Positions 41,946-50,595 of a stretch of 64,000 nt of DNA are shown one piece after another. The stretch spans positions 434,001 through 498,000 of the forward strand of contig NZ_BMRZ01000001.1 in the NCBI RefSeq assembly GCF_014648895.1. The letters are read 5' to 3'. A model generated the notes under the pieces. It had not been told where the DNA came from and ran no database searches. It worked only from the letters and a program-made list of their open reading frames with translations. Numbering within the stretch: position 1 is the stretch's first letter; the number at the start of each line of letters is the position of its first letter. The DNA is from Streptomyces tanashiensis. GTDB lineage: Bacteria > Actinomycetota > Actinomycetes > Streptomycetales > Streptomycetaceae. The position numbers were made by a program, and so were the translations under genes.

Positions 41946-42274
41946 TTCTCGCCGCCCTCTGCGCCCGCGTCCCCGGCGGGGGCCGCGCCGGCGAGCGCCT
42001 CCTCGAGCTCCGCGATCCGGGCGTCGCGCTCCGCGAGCTCGGCGCCGAGGCGGACGAGGACGTCATCCACGTCGGCCATCCGGTAGCCGCGGGCGGCGAC
42101 GGGGAGGCGGAGCGCCTCGACGTCGGCGCGGTCCACCGGGCGGGCGGCCGGGAGCGGGTCGACGAGTTGCTCGGGCGCCACGTCGGGCAGCACCTCGCTG
42201 TCGCCGCCGCCGACCACGGCGAGGGTCACCGCGGCCACGACCACGACCATCGTGATGAGCAGAAACCAGAACAC
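41942..42274 (-). CDS. Membrane-anchored DivIVA-domain-like protein
   Basis: 110 aa. N-terminal membrane helix (FWFLLITMVVVVAAVTLAVVGGG), then a DivIVA-like module (LRLPVAARGYRMADVDDVLVRLGAEL) with the G-Y-R turn and a short coiled coil (ERDARIAELEEAL). Resembles Rv1209. GTG 42274 has GGGGAGAGG 7 nt upstream. Possibly a polar or septal scaffold; role unproven. Divergent from folP. Confidence 0.82.
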   Translation of the reverse strand: MFWFLLITMVVVVAAVTLAVVGGGDSEVLPDVAPEQLVDPLPAARPVDRADVEALRLPVAARGYRMADVDDVLVRLGAELAERDARIAELEEALAGAAPAGDAGAEGGEK

Positions 42275-42377
42275 CTGCGCGCCTCTCCCCGGAGTGGAAA
42301 ACGTCCCGTGCCGATCGTGCCATGCGCCACCGACGGTTAGGGTCGCAGGCGAACGGACGCGAGGGAGGACAAAAGGG

Positions 42378-43238
42378 ATGCTGCGCTTGGGACGGCGTGA
42401 ATTCGGGCCGCACGAGCCGGTGATCATGGCGATCGTGAACCGGACCCCGGATTCCTTCTACGACCAGGGCGCCACCTTCCGGGACGAGCCCGCGCTCGCC
42501 CGGGTCGAGCAGGCCGTGGCGGAGGGGGCGGCGATCATCGACATCGGCGGGGTGAAGGCGGGCCCCGGCGAGGAGGTGACGGCCGAGGAGGAGGCGCGCC
42601 GCACGGTGGGTTTCGTCGCCGAGGTCCGCAGGCGCCACCCCGACGTGGTGATCAGCGTCGACACCTGGCGGGCGGACGTCGGCGAGGCGGTCTGCGAGGC
42701 CGGGGCGGACGTCCTGAACGACGCGTGGGGCGGGGTCGACCCGCGGCTCGCGGAGGTCGCCGCGAAGTACGGCGCGGGGCTCGTCTGCACCCACGCGGGC
42801 GGCGCGGAGCCGCGGACCCGGCCGCACCGGGTGGAGTACGAGGACGTGATGGCCGACATCCTGCGGGTCACCGTGGGGCTCGCGGAGCGCGCGGCCTCGC
42901 TCGGCGTGCGGCGGGACGGGATCATGATCGACCCCGGCCACGACTTCGGGAAGAACACCCGGCACAGCCTGGAGGCGACGCGGCGGCTCGGCGAGATGGC
43001 GGAGACGGGCTGGCCGGTTCTGGTGTCGCTGTCCAACAAGGACTTCGTGGGCGAGACGCTGGACCGGCCGGTCAAGGAGCGGGTGCTGGGCACCCTGGCG
43101 ACGACGGCCGTCTCCGCGTGGCTCGGGGCGCAGGTGTACCGGGTGCACGAGGTCGCGGAGACCCGGCAGGTCCTGGACATGGTGGCGTCCATCGCCGGGC
43201 ACCGCCCGCCGGCGGTCGCCCGGCGCGGGCTGGCGTAG
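42378..43238 (+). CDS. folP2: FolP2-type dihydropteroate synthase paralogue
   Basis: 286 aa, pterin-binding TIM barrel. Key loops differ from catalytic DHPS: NRTPDSFYDQG in place of NVTPDSFSDGG, and SNKDFVGE in place of the usual SRKxFLG. This is the FolP2 pattern, for which mycobacterial work found no DHPS activity. It may act on a different substrate or be regulatory. ATG 42378 with GGGAGG 9 nt upstream. Followed by a shared terminator. Confidence 0.87.
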   Translation: MLRLGRREFGPHEPVIMAIVNRTPDSFYDQGATFRDEPALARVEQAVAEGAAIIDIGGVKAGPGEEVTAEEEARRTVGFVAEVRRRHPDVVISVDTWRADVGEAVCEAGADVLNDAWGGVDPRLAEVAAKYGAGLVCTHAGGAEPRTRPHRVEYEDVMADILRVTVGLAERAASLGVRRDGIMIDPGHDFGKNTRHSLEATRRLGEMAETGWPVLVSLSNKDFVGETLDRPVKERVLGTLATTAVSAWLGAQVYRVHEVAETRQVLDMVASIAGHRPPAVARRGLA

Positions 43239-43255
43239 CGACGCGGGAACGGAAG

Positions 43256-43280
43256 GGGGGCGCCGGGATCCGGCGCCCCC
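43256..43280. terminator. Terminator between folP2 and LOG genes
   Basis: 11-bp perfect stem GGGGGCGCCGG/CCGGCGCCCCC with loop GAT, between convergent genes. Confidence 0.85.
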
Positions 43281-43298
43281 GTCGGGGAGAGGACGTCC

Positions 43299-44048
43299 CT
43301 ACTTGCCCGTCTCCTTCGTCACCAGGGCCACCGCCTCCTCCACGTCGTCCGTGACGTGGAAGAGGAGGAGGTCGCGCTCCGAGGCCTTGCCGCCCGCGAC
43401 GACGGAGTCGCGCAGCCAGTCGACGAGGCCCTTCCAGTACTCCGTGCCGAAGAGCACGATCGGGAAGCGGGTGACCTTGCGGGTCTGGACCAGGGTCAGG
43501 GCCTCGAAGAGCTCGTCGAGGGTGCCGAGGCCGCCGGGCAGGACGACGAAGCCCTGCGCGTACTTCACGAACATCGTCTTGCGGACGAAGAAGTAGCGGA
43601 AGTTCACGCCGATGTCGACGTGCGGGTTGAGTCCCTGCTCGAAGGGGAGCTCGATGCCGAGGCCCACCGAGACGCCCTTGGCCTCCCTGGCCCCCTTGTT
43701 GGCCGCCTCCATGGCGCCCGGGCCGCCGCCCGTGATCACCGCGAACCCGGCCTCGACGAGTGCCTTGCCGATCCGTACGCCCGCCTCGTACTCCGGCGAG
43801 TCCGGCTTCGTGCGGGCCGAGCCGAAGACGCTGATCGCGCTCGGCAGTTCGGCGAGGGCGCCGAAGCCCTCGACGAACTCGGACTGGATGCGCATGACCC
43901 GCCAGGGGTCGGTGTGCACCCACTCCGAGTCGCCCTCGGTGTCGAGCAGCCTCTGGTCCGTGGTGCCCGGCTGGACCTGGTCCCTGCGCCTGAGCACCGG
44001 CCCGAGCCGCTGCTCCTCCGGCTTCGTCTCCCCTTCAGGGATACCCAT
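43299..44048 (-). CDS. LOG-like (TIGR00730) nucleotide phosphoribohydrolase
   Basis: 249 aa. VFGSARTKPDSPEY, ITGGGPGAMEAANKGA and the hallmark VVLPGGLGTLDELFE (PGGxGTxxE). LOG enzymes release the base from nucleoside 5'-monophosphates, including cytokinin ribotides. An N-terminal extension of about 70 residues is typical of the actinobacterial long form. ATG 44048 with GGAGGGAG upstream. Cytoplasmic. Context corresponds to Rv1205. Confidence 0.9.
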   Translation of the reverse strand: MGIPEGETKPEEQRLGPVLRRRDQVQPGTTDQRLLDTEGDSEWVHTDPWRVMRIQSEFVEGFGALAELPSAISVFGSARTKPDSPEYEAGVRIGKALVEAGFAVITGGGPGAMEAANKGAREAKGVSVGLGIELPFEQGLNPHVDIGVNFRYFFVRKTMFVKYAQGFVVLPGGLGTLDELFEALTLVQTRKVTRFPIVLFGTEYWKGLVDWLRDSVVAGGKASERDLLLFHVTDDVEEAVALVTKETGK

Positions 44049-44132
44049 GGCCTGCTCCCTCCGTCGATCCAACGATCTTCTGGTCCGGTCAGCGTAGGAC
44101 CACAGAGGTGACGAAACGCGAAATTACGGAAG

Positions 44133-45227
44133 TCAGGCGGTCAGCCAGTCGCGGAGCCGTGCCTCGCAGTGGTGGATCCGCTCGACGGGGACGTGCTCGT
44201 CCCGCTTGTGCGCGTAGATCGGGTCGCCGGGGCCGTAGTTGACGGCGGGCACCCCGAGGGCGCTGAAGCGGGCGACGTCGGTCCAGCCGAACTTGGGCTG
44301 CGCGCTGCCGCCGACGGCCTTCATGAAGGCCTCGGCCGCGGGGTGGGAGAGGCCGGGCAGGGCGCCGGGGCTCTCGTCGTCGACGACGAACTCGGCGATG
44401 TCGCAGCCGTCGAAGAACTCCCGGACGTAGGCGAGGGCCTCGGCCGGGGAGCGGTCCGGGGCGTACCGGTAGTTGACGGTGACGGCGCAGGCGTCGGGGA
44501 TGACGTTGGTGGCGACGCCGCCCTCGATCCGCACGGCGTTGAGGCCCTCGTGGTACTGGAGGCCGTCGATGACGGGCTTGCGCGGCTCGTAGGCGGCGAG
44601 GCGGGCGAGGATCGGGGCGGCGGTGTGGATGGCGTTGGAGCCCATCCAGGAGCGCGCGGAGTGGGCGCGCTCGCCGGCCGTGTGCAGGATGACGCGCAGG
44701 GTGCCCTGGCAGCCGCCCTCGACCTGGGCGTCGGAGGGCTCCAGGAGGACGGCGAAGTCGCCCTCCAGCCAGTCGGGGTGCGCGGCGGCGATCTTCCCGA
44801 GGCCGTTGAGGTCGGCGGCGACCTCCTCGTTGTCGTAGAAGACGAAGGTGAGGTCGCGGTTGGGCTCGGGGACGGTGGCGGCGATCCGCAGCTGGACGGC
44901 GACCCCGGACTTCATGTCGGAGGTGCCGCAGCCCCACAGGATGCCGTCCTCGTCGAGCCGCGAGGGCACGTTGTCGGCGATCGGCACGGTGTCGATGTGG
45001 CCGGCGAGGACGACGCGCTCGCCGCGGCCGAGGTTCGTCCTGGCGACGACGTTGTTGCCGTACCGGTCGACGGTGAGGTGCGGCAGGAGGCGCAGGGCCC
45101 GCTCGATCGCGTCCGCGAGCGGCTGCTCGGTCCCGCTGACGGAGGGGAAGTCGACGAGGGCGGCGGTGAGCGCGCCCCCGTCCAGGGAGAGGTCGAGGGG
45201 GCCGTCGAGCGGGGTGATGTCTGCCAT
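44133..45227 (-). CDS. dapE: Succinyl-diaminopimelate desuccinylase
   Basis: 364 aa, M20 metallopeptidase. VLAGHIDTVP, GCGTSDMKSG and FYDNEEVAAD give the two-zinc site ligands and catalytic Glu; a lid domain lies in the middle. Converts N-succinyl-LL-diaminopimelate to LL-DAP for lysine and peptidoglycan. TAGGGT (45239-45234) is 6 nt before the ATG; no ribosome site, so predicted leaderless. Shares an overlapping promoter region with the divergent gene at 45266. dapC is 1.8 kb away. Confidence 0.94.
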   Translation of the reverse strand: MADITPLDGPLDLSLDGGALTAALVDFPSVSGTEQPLADAIERALRLLPHLTVDRYGNNVVARTNLGRGERVVLAGHIDTVPIADNVPSRLDEDGILWGCGTSDMKSGVAVQLRIAATVPEPNRDLTFVFYDNEEVAADLNGLGKIAAAHPDWLEGDFAVLLEPSDAQVEGGCQGTLRVILHTAGERAHSARSWMGSNAIHTAAPILARLAAYEPRKPVIDGLQYHEGLNAVRIEGGVATNVIPDACAVTVNYRYAPDRSPAEALAYVREFFDGCDIAEFVVDDESPGALPGLSHPAAEAFMKAVGGSAQPKFGWTDVARFSALGVPAVNYGPGDPIYAHKRDEHVPVERIHHCEARLRDWLTA

Positions 45228-45233
45228 GTGCCG

Positions 45234-45258
45234 ACCCTAACGCGGCCTCCAGTACGGT
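45234..45258. promoter_or_regulatory. Back-to-back overlapping promoters of dapE and the gene at 45266
   Basis: -10 TAGGGT for dapE (45239-45234, minus strand) and -10 TACGGT for the plus gene (45253-45258). Only 13 nt separate them, so each -35 must lie on the other's -10. Confidence 0.6.
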
Positions 45259-45265
45259 GGGCCCC

Positions 45266-46204
45266 GTGTCCGAGCCCATCCGCCCCCGCCGTCGCGGCCG
45301 CCTCGCCCGTTCCGCGGCCGCCTTCGCCGCGCTCCTCGGCCTCGCCTCGTACGTGGCCTTCCACCAGATGACGGGGAGCACGGGGGCGCCCCGGTGCAGT
45401 GTGGGCCGTGGGGACAACCGCTACGAGTTCACTCCGGAGCAGGCGTCCAACGCGGCGACGATCTCGGCGGTGGGCACCACCCGGGGGCTGCCGGAGCGGG
45501 CCGTGACGATCGCGCTCGCGACCGCGCTGCAGGAGTCGGCGCTGCGGAACATCGAGCACGGCGACCGGGACTCGCTGGGTCTCTTCCAGCAGCGGCCCTC
45601 CCAGGGCTGGGGGACGCCGGAGCAGATCATGGACCCGGTGTACTCGGCGGGGAAGTTCTACGCGGGTCTGGAGAAGGTCCCGGGGTACTCGCGGATGCCG
45701 CTGACGGTGGCGGCGCAGAAGGTGCAGCGGAGCGGTTTCCCGCAGGCGTACGCGAAGCACGAGCCGGACGCCACGCTGCTGTCGGCCGCGCTGACGGGCC
45801 GGTCGCCGGCGGCGCTGACCTGTACGGCGAGCGTGGCGAAGGGCCGGCCCGGTGATCCGCGGCAGGTGCGCGAGGAGCTGGTGCGGGCCTTCGGCGAGAA
45901 GGCGGCACCGAAGGCGGTGACGGGTGGTCCGAGCGCGGGCCGTTCGGCCTCGGAGCCGCCGGTGCTCGTGGTGCCGGTCCGGGCGGCGACGGGCGCGGGG
46001 AGCGCTCCGGGGGCCGGTTCGGACGAGCGGCGGGGCTGGGAGCTGGCCCAGTGGGCGGTGGCGCGGGCGGACGCGCTGCGCATCACGGAGGTCTCGTTCG
46101 GGGGCCGGGTGTGGCGCGCGGGCGAGGCCGGCGGGGGCTGGTCGAAGTCCTCGGGCGCGGTCGCCGGGGGCGGGGATTCCGTCCGGATGCGGCTCGCCCA
46201 GTAG
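45266..46204 (+). CDS. Membrane-anchored lysozyme-like (transglycosylase-like) protein
   Basis: 312 aa. Basic N terminus and one membrane anchor (RSAAAFAALLGLASYVAFH). The external domain has the pattern ALATALQESALRNIEHGDRD and SLGLFQQRPSQGWG followed by DPVYSAGKFYAGL and AAQKVQRSGFP, as in lysozyme-like transglycosylase folds; Glu in QES would be catalytic. The C terminus is a low-complexity tail plus a short folded part. GTG 45266 sits 7 nt after TACGGT; leaderless. Probably peptidoglycan-directed, inferred. Confidence 0.78.
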   Translation: MSEPIRPRRRGRLARSAAAFAALLGLASYVAFHQMTGSTGAPRCSVGRGDNRYEFTPEQASNAATISAVGTTRGLPERAVTIALATALQESALRNIEHGDRDSLGLFQQRPSQGWGTPEQIMDPVYSAGKFYAGLEKVPGYSRMPLTVAAQKVQRSGFPQAYAKHEPDATLLSAALTGRSPAALTCTASVAKGRPGDPRQVREELVRAFGEKAAPKAVTGGPSAGRSASEPPVLVVPVRAATGAGSAPGAGSDERRGWELAQWAVARADALRITEVSFGGRVWRAGEAGGGWSKSSGAVAGGGDSVRMRLAQ

Positions 46205-46327
46205 CCGACGGGGATCGAGCGCCCGTACGGTCCTTCACTCGGCCGTGGCATGGCTCCGGCTCGCGGCGGAAGAAATTCGAGCGGCATGCGGGCCGCCCTC
46301 CGTCCACGCCACTCCTCCCCCTCGATC

Positions 46328-46344
46328 CCCTTGTGTCACAAGGG
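46328..46344. promoter_or_regulatory. Perfect palindrome CCCTTGTG-T-CACAAGGG, operator candidate
   Basis: 8-bp arms with a 1-nt centre in the 312-nt region 46205-46516. The rest of this region holds an AT-rich stretch near 46410-46430, probably the promoter of the next gene, and no other gene that I can support. Confidence 0.45.
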
Positions 46345-46516
46345 AAGTGACGGTTCGGCAGGGCTTCGCGCAATGACACGTTCGTCCGTTTTCCTCCCCA
46401 CCCGACAATACGACGCATTGCCAATTCTTTACCTTCGGCCGCCGCAACCTCCCCCGCCCCAGGGCCGGTTGTCACTGCGTCCAACGCACACCGTCGCACC
46501 TCGCCGAAGGAGCACC

Positions 46517-46993
46517 ATGTCCCTCCCCCTGACCCGTCGGATCGCCCGCGCCGCCCTCCTCCTCGCGGCCGGAGCAGCCCCCGTGGTCGGTGCGGCCGGC
46601 TCCGCGAGCGCCCTCGACCACAGCCTCGCGCCGACCGGCGCCCTCGGCGGCATCACCGCCCTGGACGCCGCCGGTGCGGGCACCGCCGTCGACAGCGCCG
46701 CGCAGACCACCACCGGCGTCGTCGGCGCCACCGGCGGAAAGGCCGTCGGCACCGCCGTCCCGGCCGCCGGCAAGACCGTCGGCGCGGCGGGCAGGACCGC
46801 CACCCCGGCCGCCCAGAAGGTGGCCGGCGAGACCGCCGGCAGCGCGGGCGAGGTCGTCGGCAAGACCGCCGGCGCCGCCGCCGAGAGCGCCGAGGGCCCG
46901 ACCGGCGGCGCCCTGGGCGGCGGCCTCGGCAACCTGCCGACCGGCCAGGCCCTGGGCTCCGCGCCGCTGGGCGGCCTGCCCATCGGCGGCTGA
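46517..46993 (+). CDS. Secreted Ala/Gly-rich protein
   Basis: 158 aa. Signal peptide (RIARAALLLAAGAAPVVGAAGSASA, cleavage near residue 33) followed by a low-complexity Ala/Gly/Thr sequence with heptad-like repeats (AGKTVGAAGRTATPAAQKV, GETAGSAGEVVGKTAG). No Cys or enzymatic motif. ATG 46517 with AAGGAG 6 nt upstream. Possibly a surface or cell-wall structural protein. Followed by a 20-bp terminator. Confidence 0.75.
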   Translation: MSLPLTRRIARAALLLAAGAAPVVGAAGSASALDHSLAPTGALGGITALDAAGAGTAVDSAAQTTTGVVGATGGKAVGTAVPAAGKTVGAAGRTATPAAQKVAGETAGSAGEVVGKTAGAAAESAEGPTGGALGGGLGNLPTGQALGSAPLGGLPIGG

Positions 46994-47004
46994 CCCCGCG
47001 GGAA

Positions 47005-47048
47005 CGCCGGAGGGCCCGGGGAGCACACGCTCCCCGGGCCCTCCGGCG
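47005..47048. terminator. Bidirectional terminator
   Basis: 20-bp perfect stem (47005-47024 with 47029-47048), loop ACAC, between convergent genes. Longest in the window. Confidence 0.93.
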
Positions 47049-47053
47049 CTTCG

Positions 47054-48151
47054 TCAGCCGAGGCGCTTGACCGCGGCCTGGACCCGCTCGTCCGTCGCCG
47101 TGAAGGCCACCCGCACGAACCGCTCCCCGGCCTCGCCGTAGAAGTCGCCGGGCGCCACCAGGATGCCCTTCTCCGCCAGGTACGCGACGGTCTCCCAGCA
47201 CGGCTCGTCCCGGGTCGCCCACAGGTACAGGCTCGCCTCGCTGTGCTCGATCCGGAAGCCGTGCGCCTCCAGGGCCGCCCGCAGCGCCGCCCGGCGGGCC
47301 GCGTACCGCTCCCGCTGCTCGGCCACGTGCGCGTCGTCGCCGAGCGCCGCGACCGTCGCCGCCTGCACCGGAGCGGCGGTCATCATGCCGCCGTGCTTGC
47401 GGATCTGCAGCAGCTCGCCCAGGACGGCCGCGTCGCCCGCGACGAACGCGGCCCGGTAGCCCGCCAGGTTGGAGCGCTTGGACAGCGAGTGGACCGCGAC
47501 GATCCCCTCGTACGACCCTCCGCAGACGTCCGGGTGCAGGACCGAGACCGGGTCGGCCTCCCAGCCCAGCTCCAGGTAGCACTCGTCGGAGAAGACCAGG
47601 ATCCCGTGCTCGCGCGCCCAGGCCACGATCCGGGTCAGCTCGTCCTTGCCGAGGACCTTGCCGGTCGGGTTGGACGGGGAGTTGAGCCAGAGCAGCCTGA
47701 CCGCGGCGGGGTCGAGGTCGGCGACGGGGTCGTCGTAGACGACGGGCGTCGCGCCGCAGAGCCGCGCGCCGACCTCGTACGTCGGGTAGGCGAGGCGCGG
47801 GTAGGCCACCTGGTCCCCGGCCCCGAGCCCCAGCTGCGTCGGCAGCCAGGCCACCAGCTCCTTGGAGCCGACCACCGGCAGCACGTTCTCGTGGGCGAAG
47901 CCGGTCGCGCCCAGACGCCGCTCGCACCAGCCGGTGAGCGCGTCCCGCAGCTCCGTCGTCCCCCACACCGTGGGATAGCCCGGCGAGTCCGCGGCCGCGA
48001 CCAGGGCCTCCTGGATCAGCGCGGGGACCGGGTCCACGGGCGTGCCGACGGACAGGTCCACGATTCCGTCAGGGTGCGCCACGGCCGTCTTCTTGTACGG
48101 CTCCAGCTTGTCCCAGGGGAAGACGGGAAGGCGCGAAGAGACTGCGCTCAC
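47054..48151 (-). CDS. dapC: Succinyldiaminopimelate transaminase
   Basis: 365 aa, class I/II PLP aminotransferase. DLSVGTPVDPVP at the N terminus, WLNSPSNPTGKVL, FSDECYLELGWE and the PLP Lys in VHSLSKRSNLAGYRAAF. DapC makes N-succinyl-LL-2,6-diaminopimelate, one step before DapE. GTG 48151 is the likely start; GTG 48163 is too close to the GAGGAA. Last gene after fdxA on the minus strand, 82 nt apart, as in mycobacteria (Rv1178/Rv1177). Confidence 0.93.
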   Translation of the reverse strand: MSAVSSRLPVFPWDKLEPYKKTAVAHPDGIVDLSVGTPVDPVPALIQEALVAAADSPGYPTVWGTTELRDALTGWCERRLGATGFAHENVLPVVGSKELVAWLPTQLGLGAGDQVAYPRLAYPTYEVGARLCGATPVVYDDPVADLDPAAVRLLWLNSPSNPTGKVLGKDELTRIVAWAREHGILVFSDECYLELGWEADPVSVLHPDVCGGSYEGIVAVHSLSKRSNLAGYRAAFVAGDAAVLGELLQIRKHGGMMTAAPVQAATVAALGDDAHVAEQRERYAARRAALRAALEAHGFRIEHSEASLYLWATRDEPCWETVAYLAEKGILVAPGDFYGEAGERFVRVAFTATDERVQAAVKRLG

Positions 48152-48233
48152 GGGTTGGCTCACTTCCTCGTACGTACGGAAAACGCTTCGGTCCCGTACA
48201 GCGGCGAGGCCGTACGGGACCGAGGGCGAACAA

Positions 48234-48554
48234 TCAGCCGTTCTGCGGCGGCAGGGCGGCGATGAAGGGGTGGTCGCGCTCGATCTCGCCGAGCTTGGAG
48301 GCACCACCGGGCGAACCGAGCTCGTCGAAGAACTCGACGTTCGCCTTGTAGTAGTCCTTCCACTCCTCCGGGGTGTCGTCCTCGTAGAAGATCGCCTCGA
48401 CCGGGCAGACCGGCTCACAGGCCCCGCAGTCGACGCATTCGTCCGGGTGGATGTACAAGGACCGCTTGCCCTCGTAGATGCAGTCGACGGGGCACTCCTC
48501 GATGCACGCCTTGTCCTTGACGTCGACACAAGGCTGCGCGATGACGTAGGTCAC
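48234..48554 (-). CDS. fdxA: 7Fe ferredoxin
   Basis: 106 aa. Two cluster motifs: CVDVKDKACIEECPVDC and CVDCGACEPVCPVEAI; the first lacks one Cys position, as in 3Fe-4S/4Fe-4S ferredoxins. An acidic C-terminal extension (YEDDTPEEWKDYYKAN) is typical of mycobacterial FdxC. Electron donor to P450 or other oxidoreductases. GTG 48554 with GGAGGAA 7-10 nt upstream. Heads the fdxA-dapC pair. Confidence 0.95.
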   Translation of the reverse strand: MTYVIAQPCVDVKDKACIEECPVDCIYEGKRSLYIHPDECVDCGACEPVCPVEAIFYEDDTPEEWKDYYKANVEFFDELGSPGGASKLGEIERDHPFIAALPPQNG

Positions 48555-48666
48555 GCTGTCGTTCCTCCTCGATAGGGCTGGTCTGCGCGGGAGCGCGGCG
48601 TCGTCGATGCCCGCACCTAGTATCTCCGTTCTTGAGGGCGATCCGAACAGGAGGGGCGGAGAAGCT

Positions 48667-49668
48667 GTGGAAATCACCGGCGGAGGACGCCTTGAGGTCC
48701 GAATTACCAGCGCTGACGTGGGAAAACGTGTCTCCGTTCGGTACGTGACGGACTCGGCGGAAGCGGGCGCGAGGTTCACCGACGCGGTCGGAGTTCTCAC
48801 ATCATGGGATTCCGGTGTGCTGTTGATCACACGAAAGAGCGGTGAGAGCGTCCGGATCGCGGAAACCGCGCTGGCCGCGGGGAAGGTCGTCCCGCCCGCA
48901 CCGGCCCGCCGCCGCGGCCCCTCGGCCACCTTCCTCGAACTCGCCCGCGCCACCGCGCGCGCGTGGCAGCCGGTCGAGGGCGAAGCCCTCGGCGAGTGGA
49001 CCCTGCGGGCCGCCGACGGATTCACCCGCCGCGCCAACTCCGCCCTCCCCCTCGGCGATCCGGGGCTGCCCGTCGCCGAGGCCCTGGAGCACGTGCGCGC
49101 GTGGTACGCGGCCCGGAAGCTGCCCGCGTACATCCAGACCGCCACCGGCGCCGAGGGCACGCAGGAGCTGCTCTGCGCCGCCCTCGACCGGCACGGCTGG
49201 CGGCGCGAGGTGTCCGCCGAGGTGCGGATCGGGGCCCTCGCCCCGATCGGCGACCTGGACGCCGACATCTCCGCCGTACGCCTCTCCCGGACGGTCGACG
49301 AAGCCTGGCTGCGCCGCTACCAGCGCTTCGAGGAGGCGAGCCCCGCCGTCCGCTCCGTCCTCACGTCCGGTCCGAGTGTGTGGTTCGCGTCCGTCGCGGG
49401 CACGGGAGGGGTACCGGCGGCGATCGGACGCTGTGTGGTCGACGGCCGCTGGGCCGGCTTCATGGCGGTCGAGGTCGACCCCGGGCAGCGACGCCGGGGC
49501 CTGGCGACGTCCGTCATGACGGCGCTCGCCCGTCAGGCCCTCGACGAGGGCGCGTCGGCGTCCTGGCTCCAGGTGGAGACGGACAACGACGGCGCGCGGG
49601 CGCTGTACGACGGCATGGGCTTCGCACCCCACCACCACTACCACCACTACCGATGGGCCGAGGCGTGA
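48667..49668 (+). CDS. GNAT family acetyltransferase
   Basis: 333 aa. An N-terminal beta-barrel-like module of about 75 residues (RLEVRITSADVGKRVSVRYV) precedes a GNAT domain. The acetyl-CoA loop is VEVDPGQRRRGLATSVM and the end is ALYDGMGFAPHHHYHHYRW, with an unusual His/Tyr cluster. Substrate unknown. GTG 48667 with GGAG 7 nt upstream; TAGTAT at 48617 is a good -10. Overlaps the next gene by 4 nt. Confidence 0.85.
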   Translation: MEITGGGRLEVRITSADVGKRVSVRYVTDSAEAGARFTDAVGVLTSWDSGVLLITRKSGESVRIAETALAAGKVVPPAPARRRGPSATFLELARATARAWQPVEGEALGEWTLRAADGFTRRANSALPLGDPGLPVAEALEHVRAWYAARKLPAYIQTATGAEGTQELLCAALDRHGWRREVSAEVRIGALAPIGDLDADISAVRLSRTVDEAWLRRYQRFEEASPAVRSVLTSGPSVWFASVAGTGGVPAAIGRCVVDGRWAGFMAVEVDPGQRRRGLATSVMTALARQALDEGASASWLQVETDNDGARALYDGMGFAPHHHYHHYRWAEA

Positions 49669-50540
49669 CGGAGGACGTACCACCACCGGGCGGACCGGAG
49701 GGCACATCCGCGGAGGGGGGCCGGGACGACTGGCGACAGGAGTTCGCCGAGGAGGCCCGGGCCGAGCGGCCCGACCTCGCCCGGCTCTGCCTGCTGATCG
49801 GCGCGGTGGCCGACCCCGCGGTCACCCGCCGCGACCTCGACGAGGCCGAGATCGAACTCGACCGCCTCGCCGGACTCGTCCCGTACGCGACCCGGATCAC
49901 CGGCGACTGGGCCGCCGAACTCGCCGCGCTCCTCGGCCGCCACGAGGGCTTCGAGGGCGTGCCCGCCGACTACCAGCGTCTGGAGTCCTCTCTCCTGCAC
50001 GAGGTGCTCCGGCGCCGCCGGGGCCTGCCCATCCTGCTCTCCGTCGTCTGGATGGAGGTCGCCCGCCGGGCCGGCGCCCCCGTGTACGGGCTGGGCCTGC
50101 CCGGCCACTTCGTCGTCGGCTTCGGCGACCCGGCCGACCTGAACCTCGCCGACCCCTTCGCCGGCGGACGGGCCATGACGGGCACGGACGCCGAGCTCCT
50201 GGTCACGAGCGCGACGGGCGAGGCGCTGGACCGCTCGATGCTCCGCCCCGCCGAGCCCGGCGCGATCGCCCTGCGGATCCTCAACAACATCCGGGCCTGG
50301 GCGGCCCCCCGCCCCGAACGCTCCGACGTGGCCCTGTGGGCGGTGGAACTGGCCCTGCTGCTCCCCTCCCACCCGGCGAGGCTCCGCTACGAACGGGCGG
50401 AGCTGCTCGTCCAGCGCGGGGAGTTCCTCACGGGCGCGGTGGAGATGGAGGCGTACGCACAGGTGATGGACGCGGTCGACCCGGAGTCGGCGACGGCGAT
50501 CCGGCGCCGGGCGCAGGCGGCGAGGGCGCTGCTCAACTAG
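49665..50540 (+). CDS. SirB1-family transglutaminase-like/TPR protein
   Basis: 291 aa. Residues 90-200 hold the transglutaminase-like fold (LHEVLRRRRGLPILLSVVWMEVARRAG, GLPGHFVVGFGDP), then a TPR-like helical C terminus (LLLPSHPARLRYERAELLVQ). The active-site Cys expected after the VLRRRRG segment is not present, as in SirB1-like proteins, so enzymatic activity is doubtful. GTG 49665 overlaps the GNAT stop (GTGA). Function unknown. Confidence 0.85.
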   Translation: MTEDVPPPGGPEGTSAEGGRDDWRQEFAEEARAERPDLARLCLLIGAVADPAVTRRDLDEAEIELDRLAGLVPYATRITGDWAAELAALLGRHEGFEGVPADYQRLESSLLHEVLRRRRGLPILLSVVWMEVARRAGAPVYGLGLPGHFVVGFGDPADLNLADPFAGGRAMTGTDAELLVTSATGEALDRSMLRPAEPGAIALRILNNIRAWAAPRPERSDVALWAVELALLLPSHPARLRYERAELLVQRGEFLTGAVEMEAYAQVMDAVDPESATAIRRRAQAARALLN

Positions 50541-50595
50541 GGCCTGATCCGAAGGACAGGTATGGGGCGCGCCGGCCGGCGACGGGCAGAGGGGG

